A stretch of DNA of 64,000 nucleotides from Micromussa lordhowensis (Eukaryota; Cnidaria; Anthozoa; Scleractinia; Lobophylliidae). Every line of letters starts with the position of its first letter. Positions within the stretch are counted from its first letter, which is position 1. Both the position numbers and the translations under genes were made by a program. The notes under the pieces are model-generated. The model was not told the DNA's origin. It saw only the letters and a list, made by a program, of their open reading frames with translations, and searched no databases. Positions 22,195 to 34,796 of this stretch are shown here, piece by piece. Where the stretch lies: NCBI GenBank assembly GCA_964020085.1, contig OZ026609.1, forward strand, positions 532,701 through 596,700, given 5' to 3'.

Positions 22195-25100
22195 GGCTCT
22201 CTGGCTCTCTGGCTCTCTGGCTCTCTGGCTCTCTGGTTCTCTGGCTCTCTGGCTCTCTGGCTCTCTGGCTCTCTGGTTCTCTGGCTCTCTGGCTCTCTGG
22301 TTCTCTGGCTCTCTGGCTCTCTGGCTCTCTGGTTCTCTGGCTCTCTGGCTCTCTGGTTCTCTGGCTCTCTGGTTCTCTGGTTCTCTGGCTCTCTGGTTCT
22401 CTGGCTCTCTGGCTCTCTGGTTCTCTGGTTCTCTGGCTCTCTGGCTCTCTGGCTCTCTGGCTCTCTGGTTCTCTGGCTCTCTGGCTCTCTGGCTCTCTGG
22501 CTCTCTGGTTCTCTGGCTCTCTGGCTCTCTGGTTCTCTGGTTCTCTGGCTCTCTGGCTCTCTGGCTCTCTGGCTCTCTGGTTCTCTGGCTCTCTGGCTCT
22601 CTGGTTCTCCGGCTCTCTGGTTCTCTGGCTCTCTGGTTCTCTGGCTCTCTGGCTCTCTGGTTCTCTGGCTCTCTGGTTCTCTGGTTCTCGGGCTCTCTGG
22701 CTCTCTGGTTCTCTGGCTCTCTGGCTCTCTGGTTCTCTGGCTCTCTGGTTCTCTGGCTCTCTGGCTCTCTGGCTCTCTGGTTCTCTGGCTCTCTGGCTCT
22801 CTGGTTCTCTGGTTCTCTGGCTCTCTGGCTCTCTGGCTCTCTGGCTCTCTGGTTCTCTGGCTCTCTGGCTCTCTGGCTCTCTGGTTCTCTGGCTCTCTGG
22901 CTCTCTGGCTCTCTGTTTCTCTGGCTCTCTGGCTCTCTGGCTCTCTGGCTCTCTGGTTCTCTGGTTCTCTGGTTCTCTGGTTCTCTGGTTCTCTGGCTCT
23001 CTGGCTCTCTGGCTCTCTGGTTCTCTGGCTCTCTGGTTCTCTGGTTCTCTGGCTCTCTGGTTCTCTGGCTCTCTGGTTCTCTGGTTCTCTGGTTCTCTGG
23101 TTCTCTGGCTCTCTGGTTCTCTGGTTCTCTGGCTCTCTGGTTCTCTGGTTCTCTGGCTCTCTGGTTCTCTGACTCTCTGGTTATCTGGTTCTCTGGTTCT
23201 CTGGCTCTCTGGCTCTCTGGTTCTCTGACTCTCTGGCTCTCTGGTTCTCTGGTTCTCTGGCTCTCTGGTTCTCTGGTTCTCTGGCTCTCTGGTTCTCTGG
23301 TTCTCTGGCTCTCTGGTTCTCTGACTCTCTGGTTCTCTGGTTCTCTGGTTCTCTGGCTCTCTGGTTCTCTGGCTCTCTGGCTCTCTGGCTCTCTGGCTCT
23401 CTGGCTCTCTGGCTCTCTGGCTCTCTGGCTCTCTGGCTCTCTGGCTCTCTGGTTCTCTGGTTCTCTGGCTCTCTGGCTCTCTGGCTCTCTGACTCTCTGG
23501 TTCTCTGGCTCTCTGGTTCTCTGGTTCTCTGGCTCTCTGGCTCTCTGGTTCTCTGGCTCTCTGGCTCTCTGGCTCTCTGGCTCTCTGAATCTCTGGCTCT
23601 CTGGTTCTCTGACTCTCTGGTTCTCTGGTTCTCTGGCTCTCTGGCTCTCTGGCTCTCTGGTTCTCTGGCTCTCTGGCTCTCTGGCTCTCTGGCTCTCTGG
23701 CCCTCTGGTTCTCTGGTTCTCTGGCTCTCTGGTTCTCTGGCTCTCTGGCTCTCTGGTTCTCTGGCTCTCTGGTTCTCTGGCTCTCTGGTTCTCTGGCTCT
23801 CTGGCTCTCTGGCTCTCTGGTTCTCTGGTTCTCTGGCTCTCTGGTTCTCTGGCTCTCTGGCTCTCTGGCTCTCTGGCTCTCTGGCTCTCTGGCTCTCTGG
23901 TTCTCTGGTTCTCTGGTTCTCTGGCTCTCTGGCTCTCTGGTTCTCTGGCTCTCTGACTCTCTGGTTCTCTGGTTCTCTGGCTCTCTGGCTCTCTGGCTCT
24001 CTGGCTCTCTGACTCTCTGGCTCTCTGGTTCTCTGACTCTCTGGTTCTCTGGTTCTCTGGTTCTCTGGCTCTCTGGCTCTCTGGCTCTCTGGCTCTCTGG
24101 TTCTATGGCTCTCTGGCTCTCTGGTTCTCTGGTTCTCTGGTTCTCTGGCTCTCTGGCTCTCTGGCTCTCTGGTTCTCTGGCTCTCTGGCTCTCTGACTCT
24201 CTGACTCTCTGGCTCTCTGGCTCTCTGGTTCTCTGGTTCTCTGGCTCTCTGGCTCTCTGGCTCTCTGGCTCTCTGGTTCTCTGGCTCTCTGGCTCTCTGG
24301 TTCTCTGGTTCTCTGGTTCTCTGGCTCTCTGGCTCTCTGGCTCTCTGGTTCTCTGGTTCTATGGCTCTCTGGCTCTCTGGCTCTCTGGCTCTCTGGTTCT
24401 CTGGCTCTCTGGCTCTCTGGTTCTCTGGTTCTCTGGCTCTCTGGCTCTCTGGTTCTCTGGCTCTCTGGTTCTCTGGCTCTCTGGCTCTCTGGTTCTCTGG
24501 CTCTCTGGCTCTCTGGCTCTCTGGTTTTCTGGCTCTCTGGCTTTCTGGCTCTCTGGCTCTCTGGCTCTCTGGTTCTCTGGCTCTCTGGCTCTCTGGTTCT
24601 CTGGTTCTCTGGCTCTCTGGCTCTCTGGCTCTCTGGTTCTCTGGCTCTCTGGCTCTCTGGCTCTCTGGTTCTCTGGCTCTCTGGCTCTCTGGTTCTCTGG
24701 TTCTCTGACTCTCTGGTTCTCTGGTTCTCTGGCTCTCTGGTTCTCTGGCTCTCTGGCTCTCTGGCTCTCTGGCTCTCTGGCTCTCTGGTTCTCTGGTTCT
24801 CTGGCTCTCTGGCTCTCTGGTTCTCTGGCTCTCTGGCTCTCTGGCTCTCTGGCTCTCTGGTTCTCTGGCTCTCTGGCTCTCTGGCTCTCTGGTTCTCTGG
24901 TTCTCTGGCTCTCTGGCTCTCTGGTTATCTGGTTCTCTGGCTCTCTGGCTCGCTGGCTCTCTGGCTCTCTGGTTCTCTGGTTCTCTGGCTCTCTGGCTCT
25001 CTGGTTCTCTGGTTCTCTGGCTCTCTGGCTCTCTGGTTCTCTGACTCTCTGGTTCTCTGGTTCTCTGGCTCTCTGGCTCTCTGGTTCTCTGGTTCTCTGA

Positions 25101-27186
25101 CTCTCTGGCTCTCTGGCTCTCTGACTCTCTGGTTCTCTGGTTCTCTGACTCTCTGGCTCTCTGGCTCTCTGACTCTCTGGCTCTCTGGTTCTCTGACTCT
25201 CTGGCTCTCTGGCTCTCTGACTCTCTGGTTCTCTGGCTCTCTGGCTCTCTGGCTCTCTGGCTCTCTGACTCTCTGGCTCTCTGGCTCTCTGACTCTCTGG
25301 TTCTCTGGTTCTCTGACTCTCTGGTTCTCTGGCTCTCTGACTTTCTAGCTCTCTGGCTCTCTGGCTCTCTGGCTCTCTGGTTCTCTGGCTCTCTGGTTCT
25401 CTGGTTCTCTGGTTCTCTGGCTCTCTGGTTCTCTGGTTCTCTGGCTCTCTGGCTCTCTGGCTCTCTGGCTCTCTGGCTCTCTGGTTCTCTGGTTCTCTGG
25501 TTCTCTGGTTCTCTGGCTCTCTGGCTCTCTGGTTCTCTGGCTCTCTGGCTCTCTGGCTCTCTGGTTCTCTGGTTCTCTGGTTCTCTGGCTCTCTGGTTCT
25601 CTGGTTCTCTGGTTCTCTGGCTCTCTGGCTCTTTGGCTCTCTGGTTCTCTGGTTCTCTGGTTCTCTGGTTCTCTGGCTCTCTGGTTCTCTGGCTTTCTGG
25701 TTCTCTGGCTCTCTGGCTCTCTGGCTCTCTGGCTCTCTGGCTCTCTGGTTCTCTGGTTCTCTGGTTCTCTGGTTCTCTGGTTCTCTGGCTCTCTGGCTCT
25801 CTGGCTCTCTGGCTCTCTGGCTCTCTGGCTCTCTGGCTCTCTGGCTCTCTGGCTCTCTGGCTCTCTGGCTCTCTGGATCTCTGGCTCTCTGGCTCTCTGG
25901 TTCTCTGGTTCTCTGGTTCTCTGGTTCTCTGGTTCTCTGGTTTTTTGGTTCTCTGGCTCTCTGGCTCTCTGGCTCTCTGGTTCTCTGGCTCTCTGGCTCT
26001 CTGGCTCTCTGGCTCTCTGGCTCTCTGGCTCTCTGGCTCTCTGGTTCTCTGGCTCTCTGGTTCTCTGGTTCTCTGGCTCTCTGGCTCTCTGGCTCTCTGG
26101 CTCTCTGGTTCTCTGGTTCTCTGGTTCTCTGGTTCTCTGGTTCTCTGGCTCTCTGGTTCTCTGGCTCTCTGGCTCTCTGGCTCTCTGGCTCTCTGGTTCT
26201 CTGGTTCTCTGGTTCTCTGGTTCTCTGGTTCTCTGGTTCTCTGGTTCTCTGGTTCTCTGGTTCTCTGGTTCTCTGGTTCTCTGGTTCTCTGGTTCTCTGG
26301 CTCTCTGACTCTCTGGTTCTCTGGTTCTCTGGCTCTCTGGCTCTCTGGCTCTCTGGCTCTCTGGCTCTCTGGCTCTCTGGTTCTCTGGTTCTTTGGCTCT
26401 TTGGCTCTCTGGCTCTCTGGCTCTCTGGCTGTCTGGTTCTCTGGTTCTCTGGTTCTCTGGCTGTCTGGCTCTCTTGTTCTCTGGCTCTCTGGCTCTCTGG
26501 CTCTCTGGCTCTCTGGTTCTCTGGCTCTCTGGCTCTCTGGCTCTCTGGTTCTCTGGTTCTCTGGCTCTCTGGCTCTCTGACTCTCTGGTTCTCTGGCTCT
26601 CTGACTCTCTGGCTCTCTGGTTCTCTGGCTCTCTGGCTCTCTGGCTCTCTGGCTCTCTGGCTCTCTGGCTCTCTGGCTCTCTGGCTCTCTGGCTCTCTGG
26701 CTCTCTGGCTCTCTGGCTCTCTGGCACTCTGGCTCTCTGGTTCTCTGGCTCTCTGGTTCTCTGGCTCTCTGGCTCTCTGGCTCTCTGGCTCTCTGGCTCT
26801 CTGGTTCTCTGGCTCTCTGGTTCTCTGGTTCTCTGGTTCTCTGGTTCTCTGGTTCTCTGGTTCTCTGGTTCTCTGGTTCTCTGGTTCTCTGGTTCTCTTG
26901 CTCTCTGGCTCTCTGGCTCTCTGGCTCTCTGGTTCTCTGGTTCTCTGGTTCTCTGGTTCTCTGGTTCTCTGGTTCTCTGGCTCTCTGGCTCTCTGGCTCT
27001 CTGGCTCTCTGGTTCTCTGGTTCTCTGGTTCTCTGGTTCTCTGGTTCTCTGGTTCTCTGGTTCTCTGGTTCTCTGGTTCTCTGGCTCTCTGGTTCTCTGG
27101 TTCTCTGGTTCTCTGGCTCTCTGGCTCTCTGGCTCTCTGGCTCTCTGGCTCTCTGGCTCTCTGGCTCTCTGGCTCTCTGGCTCTCT
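22195..27186. repeat. Octanucleotide satellite (GGYTCTCT)n, about 624 units
   Basis: Nearly 5 kb of tandem 8-bp units, almost all GGCTCTCT or GGTTCTCT, with a minority of GACTCTCT and rare single-base variants. The repeat phase at 22201 is the same at 27121, so there is no net insertion or deletion across the array. All reading frames stay open for long distances because 8 is not a multiple of 3 and the unit has no stop. The long proteins this predicts (SGSLALWL repeats on one strand, REPESQRA on the other) are artefacts of the repeat. Confidence 0.97.
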
Positions 27187-27480
27187 GAGAAACGGAGAAC
27201 CACAAGAACCAAAGAACCCCAAGAATTAAATAATAACTTGAACCAGAAAGTCACAAGAACCAGGAGACGCTCGAGAACTAGAAAACCATCAGGATCAGAG
27301 GATCATGAGAACCAGAAAGCCACAAAACTCAGATTACCAAGAGACGAAGGAAACTAGAGAGACGCGATACCCAGAGAACCACACGGGAATTAAAGAATCA
27401 CAAGAACCAGAGAACAACATGAACCAGAGAGCTAGAGAACTACGAGAACCCGAGAACCACAAGAACTACATGAATTACGG
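27187..27480. repeat. Degenerate purine-rich flank of the octamer array
   Basis: The sequence abruptly becomes rich in AGAACCACAAGAACC-like words. AGAACCAGA is the complement of the TCTGGTTCT found throughout the array. This 300-bp block therefore looks like an old, diverged piece of a similar repeat in the opposite orientation. No gene is seen here or in the 300 bp up to ALG12. Confidence 0.6.
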
Positions 27481-27789
27481 AAATTAGGAGATAATTTCTA
27501 TTTACAGTTTTTATTGTGGTGTAAATGTGACGTCAGCTGTGAGGTTTTTACACTGACGTAAAGTCGAAATTCTGCGGCTGAATATTCAGAGAAAAATGCA
27601 ATCTTGATCCGGTTTTAAACATTTTTGCTCTTTTTATACTCGAAATTGACATCATCTATACCATCCATACCAAGTTAAAAAACGCCATGGCCTGGAATAA
27701 AGTTTAATAAGCTTCATAACCAGTCCCCTAGCCTTCACGCGATCTTCATCCCAGTCTCCCGTTGGTCAGCGGTGACATCCGAATCCAAC

Positions 27790-30027
27790 ATGGCGGCAGA
27801 TTTATGTTTTGTGTTACTTTTCGTTTTGTTTTGTGTCCATTTATTTATTTGCCCGTTTACCAAAGTAGAAGAAAGTTTTAATATGCAAGCAACTCACGAT
27901 ATACTGTACCATGGAACAAACATTAGTGAGGTATGTGATATCTTCGCTGTACTTCGCGGCACTGATTTTAAACTGTAAAAATAAGCTTAAGTTTACTTGC
28001 AATTGATAACAGTTCGCATACTTTCCTCGATTAAGCAAGCTCAAGCTTCATTGATTTAACAGTAGAATATTCAATTTTTTGCACTGGTTTTGGACTCCTA
28101 ATTGAATGAAAGATCGAGAAACACAGCATGGGTATTATGCAGAGATCTACAAAGTGTAAGCACCTCTACGGAAATTATGAACGGGGGTGTGTATGGCGCA
28201 ACGAATTGGAAGACGTCGCACGACATGCGAATGAGGATTGTGTTCAGAACAAATGATAAATAAATAATTATGATAATGATTGAAAATCTTTTGCATAAAT
28301 TGCAATGTTTGCTTTGATTCTGCTTGAAGATCAGTCTTGTAAGTTAGCAGTGTCAATTTTTATCTCAACTATTGCTGCAGTATGATCATCTGGAGTTTCC
28401 TGGTGTGGTGCCTAGAACTTTCCTTGGTCCAGTTGCTGTCTCATCTCTTGCATATCCCATTATCACGCTTCTTAAGGCTGCAAACACTTCAAAATTATGG
28501 GCTCAGCTTGCAGGTAATACATTCAACATATGTTTGCTGTCTATCTGGAAACATACTCATAAATTTTATTTCATGTTATTATTATATAGCTTGTGTTTCT
28601 AGCCGATGTACATGTACAATGAACGTGCAATCTGATTGGCTCGCACACTCTGACTCCAGGGTATCATTCTTCCGTAATGCCCATGAGCCAATTATGGACC
28701 TGAAATAACAAAGCAAAAAGCCATATAATAAACAGCTCATTAACCTTGAACGTTTAGTTTATGGGAAAACCTCAAACCCAGCTGTGTTGACCAAGTGATA
28801 GTGAGGTAAATATGAGGTTGTTAGAAATAGACCTTAGTAATGGACAAGGTTATTAGTAACGGACCGTAGTCCTGATGGACGAGGTTGTTAGTAATGGACC
28901 TTAAATCCTGTATCATGGATGCTATAAATTCTCATGGATGCTTTCGTGTTTTTTTTTGGCAGTGCGCTTTTGTCTTGGATTGCTTTCCCTGCTTGCCTTT
29001 TCCAATTTCAGGAGCTCTATATCACTCAGGTTTGGAAAGGATGTTGGAAACTTCCTAGCAGTGATTACTGCTACACAGTTTCACTTCTTGTTCTACATTT
29101 CAAGACCACTACCAAATATCTTTGCTCTTATTTTAGGTTGGTAAAATAATGTACTCAACTTATTTTTTTTTGCAAAATTTTAAAAATGTGAAAAGATCGA
29201 TGATTCCCTTTCTCCATGTAAGTAAGGTTTTTTTTAATCCTCCCACTTCCTCAAGATTTCAAGTCAAGTTTAACTTCATACTTTCCTTTAAAATTTTAGC
29301 TTTTGAGGTCTCACCCCACCCTCTTGGAACTTCCAATGAAAAAAGGGCCAATCTACGCCAATCCAAGTGGCCATGGTATCACCGTGAGGGGTATTTGTAC
29401 TCCTCCCTGGATGGGATGCTAGTCCACCATTGGGTAACCCCCAGCATTGAATTTACTTTTCCCCATTCATACACCCAGCTGGAGGACGGTATTGGAAGAT
29501 TAAAGTGTGTTACCCAAGAACACAATACAATGTCCCCAGTCAGGGTTCGAAACTAGGCTACTCTACCCAGAGCTCTACGTTGCGACCACTGGCGACTAAC
29601 TGCCACTACCAAATGTGTACTTTCATATTATTTAAGTAGATTTTTTTTTTCTCTGTAGTGCTTCTTGCTTTCCAGTATTGGCTGGATCACTGTCATCCAA
29701 AATTCATTTGGACTTCAGCATTTGCCATAATCATCTTCCGATCAGAGTTGTGCATTTTACTGGGTCTAATTTTACTACTGGAGCTTGTAACCAGGCGTCT
29801 ATCTCTGCTTACAGGATTCTGTCATGCAGCTCTGGCAGGCATTTGTGCTTTAGGTGAGTTAGAGAACAGCATAGGGAAACTTTTTATTAAAATAAACGTA
29901 ATGTGAAATATGTATGAAATAATTCATATACATGTATTTGAACTGCGGGTATAGATGAAAGTGAAGAATGATCATCGCAGTGAATTTTCCAATTTAAGCA
30001 ATTGGAAAGAAGAAGCCAGAAAAAAAA

Positions 30028-30058
<31 letters not shown>

Positions 30059-33000
30059 CCTCCGCGATACTGGTGCGATGCTCTACCAACTGAGCTATGA
30101 AGCCACACATTGGGAGTAGGTTCGAATCCCGTTGAAGCCCTGATTTTTTTTCAGGCTTCTTCTTTCCAATTGCTTAAATTGGAAAATTCACTGCGATGAT
30201 CATTCTTCACTTTCAAAATAAACATAGTTGAGGACTATTCAGATTCATTATAAAAAGTATTAATATTGTAACTGCTGTCAGTTTGAGTGACAGACTCTTT
30301 TGTTTCTCTGTAAGCTCTCACTGTTTCTGTGGATTCAAAATTTTGGAAAAGGCTCCTGTGGCCTGAAGGAGAAGTGCTGTGGTATAACACAGTGCGGAAC
30401 AAAAGCTCAAACTGGGGCGTATCCTTTCTTGTACTAACTCAAACTAATATTTTCATTGTAAAGTCTGTATAGAAGCCAAGTGCCACATCAGGCCGGAGCC
30501 TATCCTAGTTTCTGTAGCATGAAGTGACTAGGAGTATTTCTACTCCCCCCTAGATGGGATACTAGTCCATGGTAGGCTACCCCCACCATTAAATTCCAGA
30601 AGTGTTGCAGCTCTCATAAGCTGCTATTGTTTGGTCATTGTAGCAGCTGTTATTGTTTTAGGGCTAGGGGCATTGTTTCTTGTTGTATTGTTTCCTTAAA
30701 GGGTATCAAGCCACTCGTGCAAGACCTTATGAGGACTGCTACATGACCGTTAAATTAGCTGATACCCATTTATACTACTCGGTAGAGAGAGGCACTGTGA
30801 TAGTCAAGTGTCTTGCCCCAGAGCACAACACAATGTCCCAGCCAGGACTCAAACCCAGACCGCTCGATCAGGAGTTAAGCATACTACTGTAACTATGAGG
30901 CCACCATGCCTCCTAGATGTCTTTATACGCAGTAATAGAACAGTAGAGGTCTAAGGATATTACCGTATATTACCCGTGTATAATACACACTTTTTTCTGT
31001 GAAATTAACCTTCAAATTTCCATTGCATAGTAGACACGGATCCCATCGGATCTCGTTAGCACAATATAAAAGGAAAACAAAAACAACAGCTTTGAAGTAA
31101 TTGGGTTTTAATTGACATGGTAAAATAAAGTACCAATAATTGGTACTTTATTTTATCATGTCAATTAAAACCCAATAATTGGTACTTTATTTTATCATGT
31201 CAATTAAAACCCAATTACTTCAAAGCTGTTGGATCGAAATTGAAAATTTGTAATTATTACAAATTTTCAATTTCGATCCATGAATAAATTAAACTGAGTA
31301 TTTAAGAAACAGTTGATAAGAAAACAACATCTGAGAGTGTCAATCTCAAGTGATCTGAAAGTTCTGCGACATGGCAACGAGACTGCTGCCACGAGACATC
31401 AATTCTTCACTGTGTCCAACAAGTTACATTGTAATTGCGAAGATACGAAATTTCTCTTTCAGTGAACTGAAAAATATTGCATGAGTGAGTACAGCGAACA
31501 CAAGTGAAATATTTTTCAAAACATGAAGAGAAATTTCATAGCTCCAAGTGACCATGTGATATTCTTACTATTTATTATATAAACACCAATGAAATACCAA
31601 ACCATTTCATTTTCATTGCAAAAGGCACAACTTTTTTTATAACTGTAGTATCCGTGGTCTTTTCGCTTGTGAAAATAACATGTTATGAAAATAATGTTAT
31701 GTTTCCATGGGAATTACCTAGCTCCTCTAGTATTTCATTGCTGTTCATTATTATAATAAAAGTAGTCATTTCAGGCTGTTTTCAATATTACATACATGTT
31801 TCCTGAGTCTCTGTAGGTTCTTAAATATGCATTCCAGTTCTAAAGATACATTTCTGCTGAAGGAGTTATTACTTAAAACCAGTCTCAGTTCCTTCACCAA
31901 GTGTTAGACATCTCCGTTCCTGTGGTATTTCTACTCTGTTCTTCCCAGATGTTTACTATTTGGCCTTATTCTAGTCCCTCTGGGTCTGTGGAGGGACAGA
32001 AGGACCTGGACACTAGCTGCACCATGTGTTGGTTTTGTGTTCCTTTATTCATTTCTTCCTCACAAGGAGCTTCGGTTTATTATTTACGTCATTCCTGTGT
32101 TTAATTCAGTGGCTGCCTGTGGACTGAGCTTCATGTAAGTTCCTCCAATTGTAGTTTTTTTTTTTACTTTGTGGATGTAACCATTAAAACAAAAAGTTCT
32201 TAAAGGTGTTTCGTCCATGTAAAAAATTACCTTTCAATTGAGATTAACCAGAAAAGAGTAGTTTACTAAAGCAGAAAAACACAAAGAGATGAACCATGAA
32301 CTATGGATATGGATTGAGAAGGTTAACACGGCTTGCATCCATGGATGGTATACTAGCCCATCGCAGGGTTACCTTCAGCATTTAATTCGCCAGTCCCCAT
32401 TTATACACCTGGGTGAAGAAAGGAACTGTGAGAGTAAAGTGTCTTGCCCAAGAACACAACACAATATCCCCGGCCAGGGCTTCAATCCAGGGGCAAGCGC
32501 ACTAACCATGAGGCCACTGTGCCTTGTTTGATATATAGGTTACATGTATTTTGGGTATCACAATTAAGAAATATAGAAGACATGTGCCGTGTTTTTATAT
32601 CGTATTATAGAAACATGAGTGAAAGTTTGGGAGAACAAGAAATGCTGTGGGAACACGCGCCGCAGTTGTGTTTCCACAGCTTTTACGAGTCCTCCCAAAC
32701 TTTTGTATAACTCGATAGGAACAAGGAGAACATGTTTTCTATTTCTTTTAGAAAATACCGCGACGAAGAAGAAGAAAAACAACTTGTTTACTTCGATCAT
32801 CAAAATGTAAATTCTCTTTGTTCGCGCCATCATTACGTCAACAGCTCGTGCTAGTTATGTGTTTCTATGGAGTTATAGAAACACGGTTTTAAACCAATCA
32901 GAGTGCATATTTGCTTTGGGTTATTTTCTAGAGGATATTAAAGGCTTTGATATGCGATTTTTAAATTGTTGTGTTATTTGCTTTTGTTTCTAAAGTAACA

Positions 33001-34298
33001 AGAACGAAGCCAAATGGAAGCCATTTGTGTCCCTTGGGATCAAACTAATTACTGTGGGGGGACTCGTAAGTAACTGCTTGGTTACAGGGTTGCTGCTGTT
33101 GATATCCCATAATAATTACCCTGGAGGAGTGGCATTGCAAAGACTTCACAAGTTGCTGGACAACCACCCAGGTATAATTTGGTAAAATATCTGTTTAGGC
33201 ATAGCGTTAGATATTAGCCACTCAATCTGAGTCCAGAAGGCGAAGTGATAGTGCCATTGAGTAAGGAATGTCTTACAGGGTTGGGTGTGCATACCAAGAG
33301 CAGTTGGAAGTACTCTATATGCATCACTGATAAGTATCAATGCACTAGTGTTAATATGGTTACCTTTTAACATAAGTGTACCTTTCAGAAGCTTAAACCA
33401 TTTCAACTTAACTAAGGTGGTTGAGATTTTAACAGCTATAAAATTTAGCTTACATTTTATTTAAGTACACTAGAATTAAACAATGTTTTGTCTGGTACCT
33501 CTTCAGTTAGGGTTAGAAATAAAAAAACGAGTGAATTAAATCTCCTTGTCTGTCCACAGAACCGTGTCATGTTCATATTTCTGTTGCTGCAGCTCAAACT
33601 GGCATTTCTCGGTTTGGAGAAATTAATCCATTATGGAGGTGAGAAACTTGCTCCAGGCCTTCAGTTAGATGGGGAGCTGCATTTAGGAATAGGTACAAAA
33701 AAATAAGTAGGGGAGGGGTGTGTGGCTTTCCACATTTGGCTCCTAATTTGTCTTCTCGCCGTCTTTCGATTTTGATGGGTAGGGTGAGACTAGATACGTA
33801 TTCAGAGTAGGCGTAAAAATGGGGAGACCCGGAGGGATAGAAGGGGGTATCACGTTTTCCGTCTCCCCTACCCCCTATCCCCTTCCCCCCCAAAATAAAA
33901 GTGGTCTACCAAAATTCCGCTAAAATTAAATATTTTGACCAACAATTTTCTCAAAAGATACGAGTTAAATTTGTTTCCTGATAGTTTGTACTTTTTTTCT
34001 TTAAAGCCAACAAAAGAAGTTGTTTTTGAATAATGTTGTTTCGTTGCCTCTCTCTAGATATTCCAAAACGGAAGGTCTGATAGAAGGAAGCCCTGAAATG
34101 TTGGTATTCTCACACCTTCTAACCGAACCACCCTGCAACAGAATGGAGCGCTCACATTTAGTTCTGGATGAAGTTGAAGGATTCGACAGAATGACACTTG
34201 ATTTGAAATATTTTCCTTTTGTTTTCCCAGTTATGTCGACTAAAATTTGTATTCTGGAAAGACGCAACTGGAGAAAAACTAGCCCAGAAACGACGTGA
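27790..34298 (+). CDS. ALG12: Dol-P-Man:Man7GlcNAc2-PP-Dol alpha-1,6-mannosyltransferase
   Basis: Nine exons: 27790-27930, 28381-28513, 28963-29136, 29659-29853, 30315-30418, 31908-32134, 32996-33171, 33560-33638 and 34058-34298. All phases agree, giving 1470 nt and 489 residues, about the length of human ALG12. It adds the eighth mannose, alpha-1,6-linked, to the lipid-linked N-glycan precursor in the ER lumen, using dolichol-phosphate mannose. It is a multi-spanning GT-C (family GT22) enzyme. Signatures include [13 protein letters not shown] (25-37) with the acidic loop motif, [17 protein letters not shown] (from 48), [15 protein letters not shown] across one junction, HKELRF (301-306) and [12 protein letters not shown]. 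The ATG at 27790 follows AAC and precedes G, a good context. An in-frame GTG upstream at 27772 is not needed. The fifth donor reads GTATCC, unusual but phase-correct. Introns hold SINEs and a tRNA-like hairpin. Confidence 0.95.
29385..29595 (-). mobile_element. tRNA-derived SINE, reverse, in ALG12 intron 3
   Basis: Reverse copy of the SINE family. It is recognised by CTGGATGGGATGCTAGTCCA, the ACACCCAGCTGG block and the B-box complement near 29545. It is more diverged than the copy at 61755. Confidence 0.75.
29958..30214. mobile_element. Fold-back element carrying a tRNA-like sequence
   Basis: Two arms of about 95 bp, 29958-30055 and 30117-30214, are near-perfect inverse copies starting AAAGTGAAGAATGATCATCG. 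The loop and left arm contain a complete tRNA-like sequence on the minus strand. The right arm repeats the 3' third of it (GGTTCGAATCCCG to TTGAAGCC). It is an intronic MITE or SINE-derived hairpin in ALG12. Confidence 0.8.
30033..30104 (-). tRNA. tRNA-like pseudogene (Thr-type anticodon AGT if folded)
   Basis: 72 nt folding as a cloverleaf: acceptor GGCTTCA/TGAAGCC, an A box with TAGCTCAGTTGGTA, and T arm ACGGG-TTCGAAT-CCTGT. The anticodon stem has a mismatch at its base and position 33 is C instead of the invariant T. It is therefore likely a tRNA-derived repeat and not a working gene. The predicted anticodon AGT is tentative. Confidence 0.5.
30478..30910 (-). mobile_element. tRNA-derived SINE, reverse, with a 160-bp insertion
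   Basis: The 3' body (30478-30600) and 5' head (30765-30910) of the SINE are separated by unrelated sequence including GCTGCTATTGTTTGG-like inverted words. It lies in ALG12 intron 5. Confidence 0.65.
31087..31280. repeat. Nested AT-rich palindromes
   Basis: ACAGCTTTGAAGTAATTGGG and its inverse enclose two further inverted copies of a TTGACATGGTAAAATAAAG-type unit, with one arm duplicated. A second, separate hairpin (GATCGAAATTGAAAATTTG and inverse) follows at once. It lies in ALG12 intron 5. Confidence 0.7.
32325..32525 (-). mobile_element. tRNA-derived SINE, reverse, in ALG12 intron 6
   Basis: Matches the family through CATCGCAGGGTTACC, CATTTATACACCTGGGTG and TGTCTTGCCCAAGAACACAA. The B-box region is eroded. 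Confidence 0.75.
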
Positions 34299-34796
34299 TG
34301 TTTTCATTTAACAATGGAGCTCTTAGGAAAGATGCACCAAAGAAGAAGGCAGAGCGACTCAAACAAAAGCTAAATGATCCATTAGAATTTATCTCTAATG
34401 TCGACTTGTAGGTTAATTTGCAAAATAGGAAACGACCTCACTTCGCGAATTTCGACCGTTAATTCATAATGCGTGGACTAATTATTCATTGAAGGAAAAC
34501 CTTAAGACAAAACTACATAGACAATCGGTTTGCTAAAAAGGGCCAGAACCTTGTAGGGCTATTGCTTTTCCCAATCCAGGAATGTTAATCGCTCGCGACT
34601 TCTCCATTGCACGCATTCGCCGTGAAATTAATTTAACAAAATCATCTAACGATTTAAAATGAAGAGAACAGTACTTTAGGCAAAGGCTTCGGTTTATTTA
34701 AAAATGGGTTGGGGACTGGGGTGGTCAATGGGGTTTGGGGGAAGGGGTATTGACTTTTGAAAAAACTTTCCTTGATTGAACTTGTAATAAAATGAA

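Noticed and set aside
22195..22400. CRISPR-like array
   Set aside because: Units are 8 bp with no spacers, and the organism is an animal.
22146..27254. Very long open frames on both strands (up to 1357 codons) through the octamer array
   Set aside because: They follow arithmetically from a stop-free 8-bp unit, which leaves every frame open and gives the same 8-residue pattern in each. No splice or start context supports a gene.
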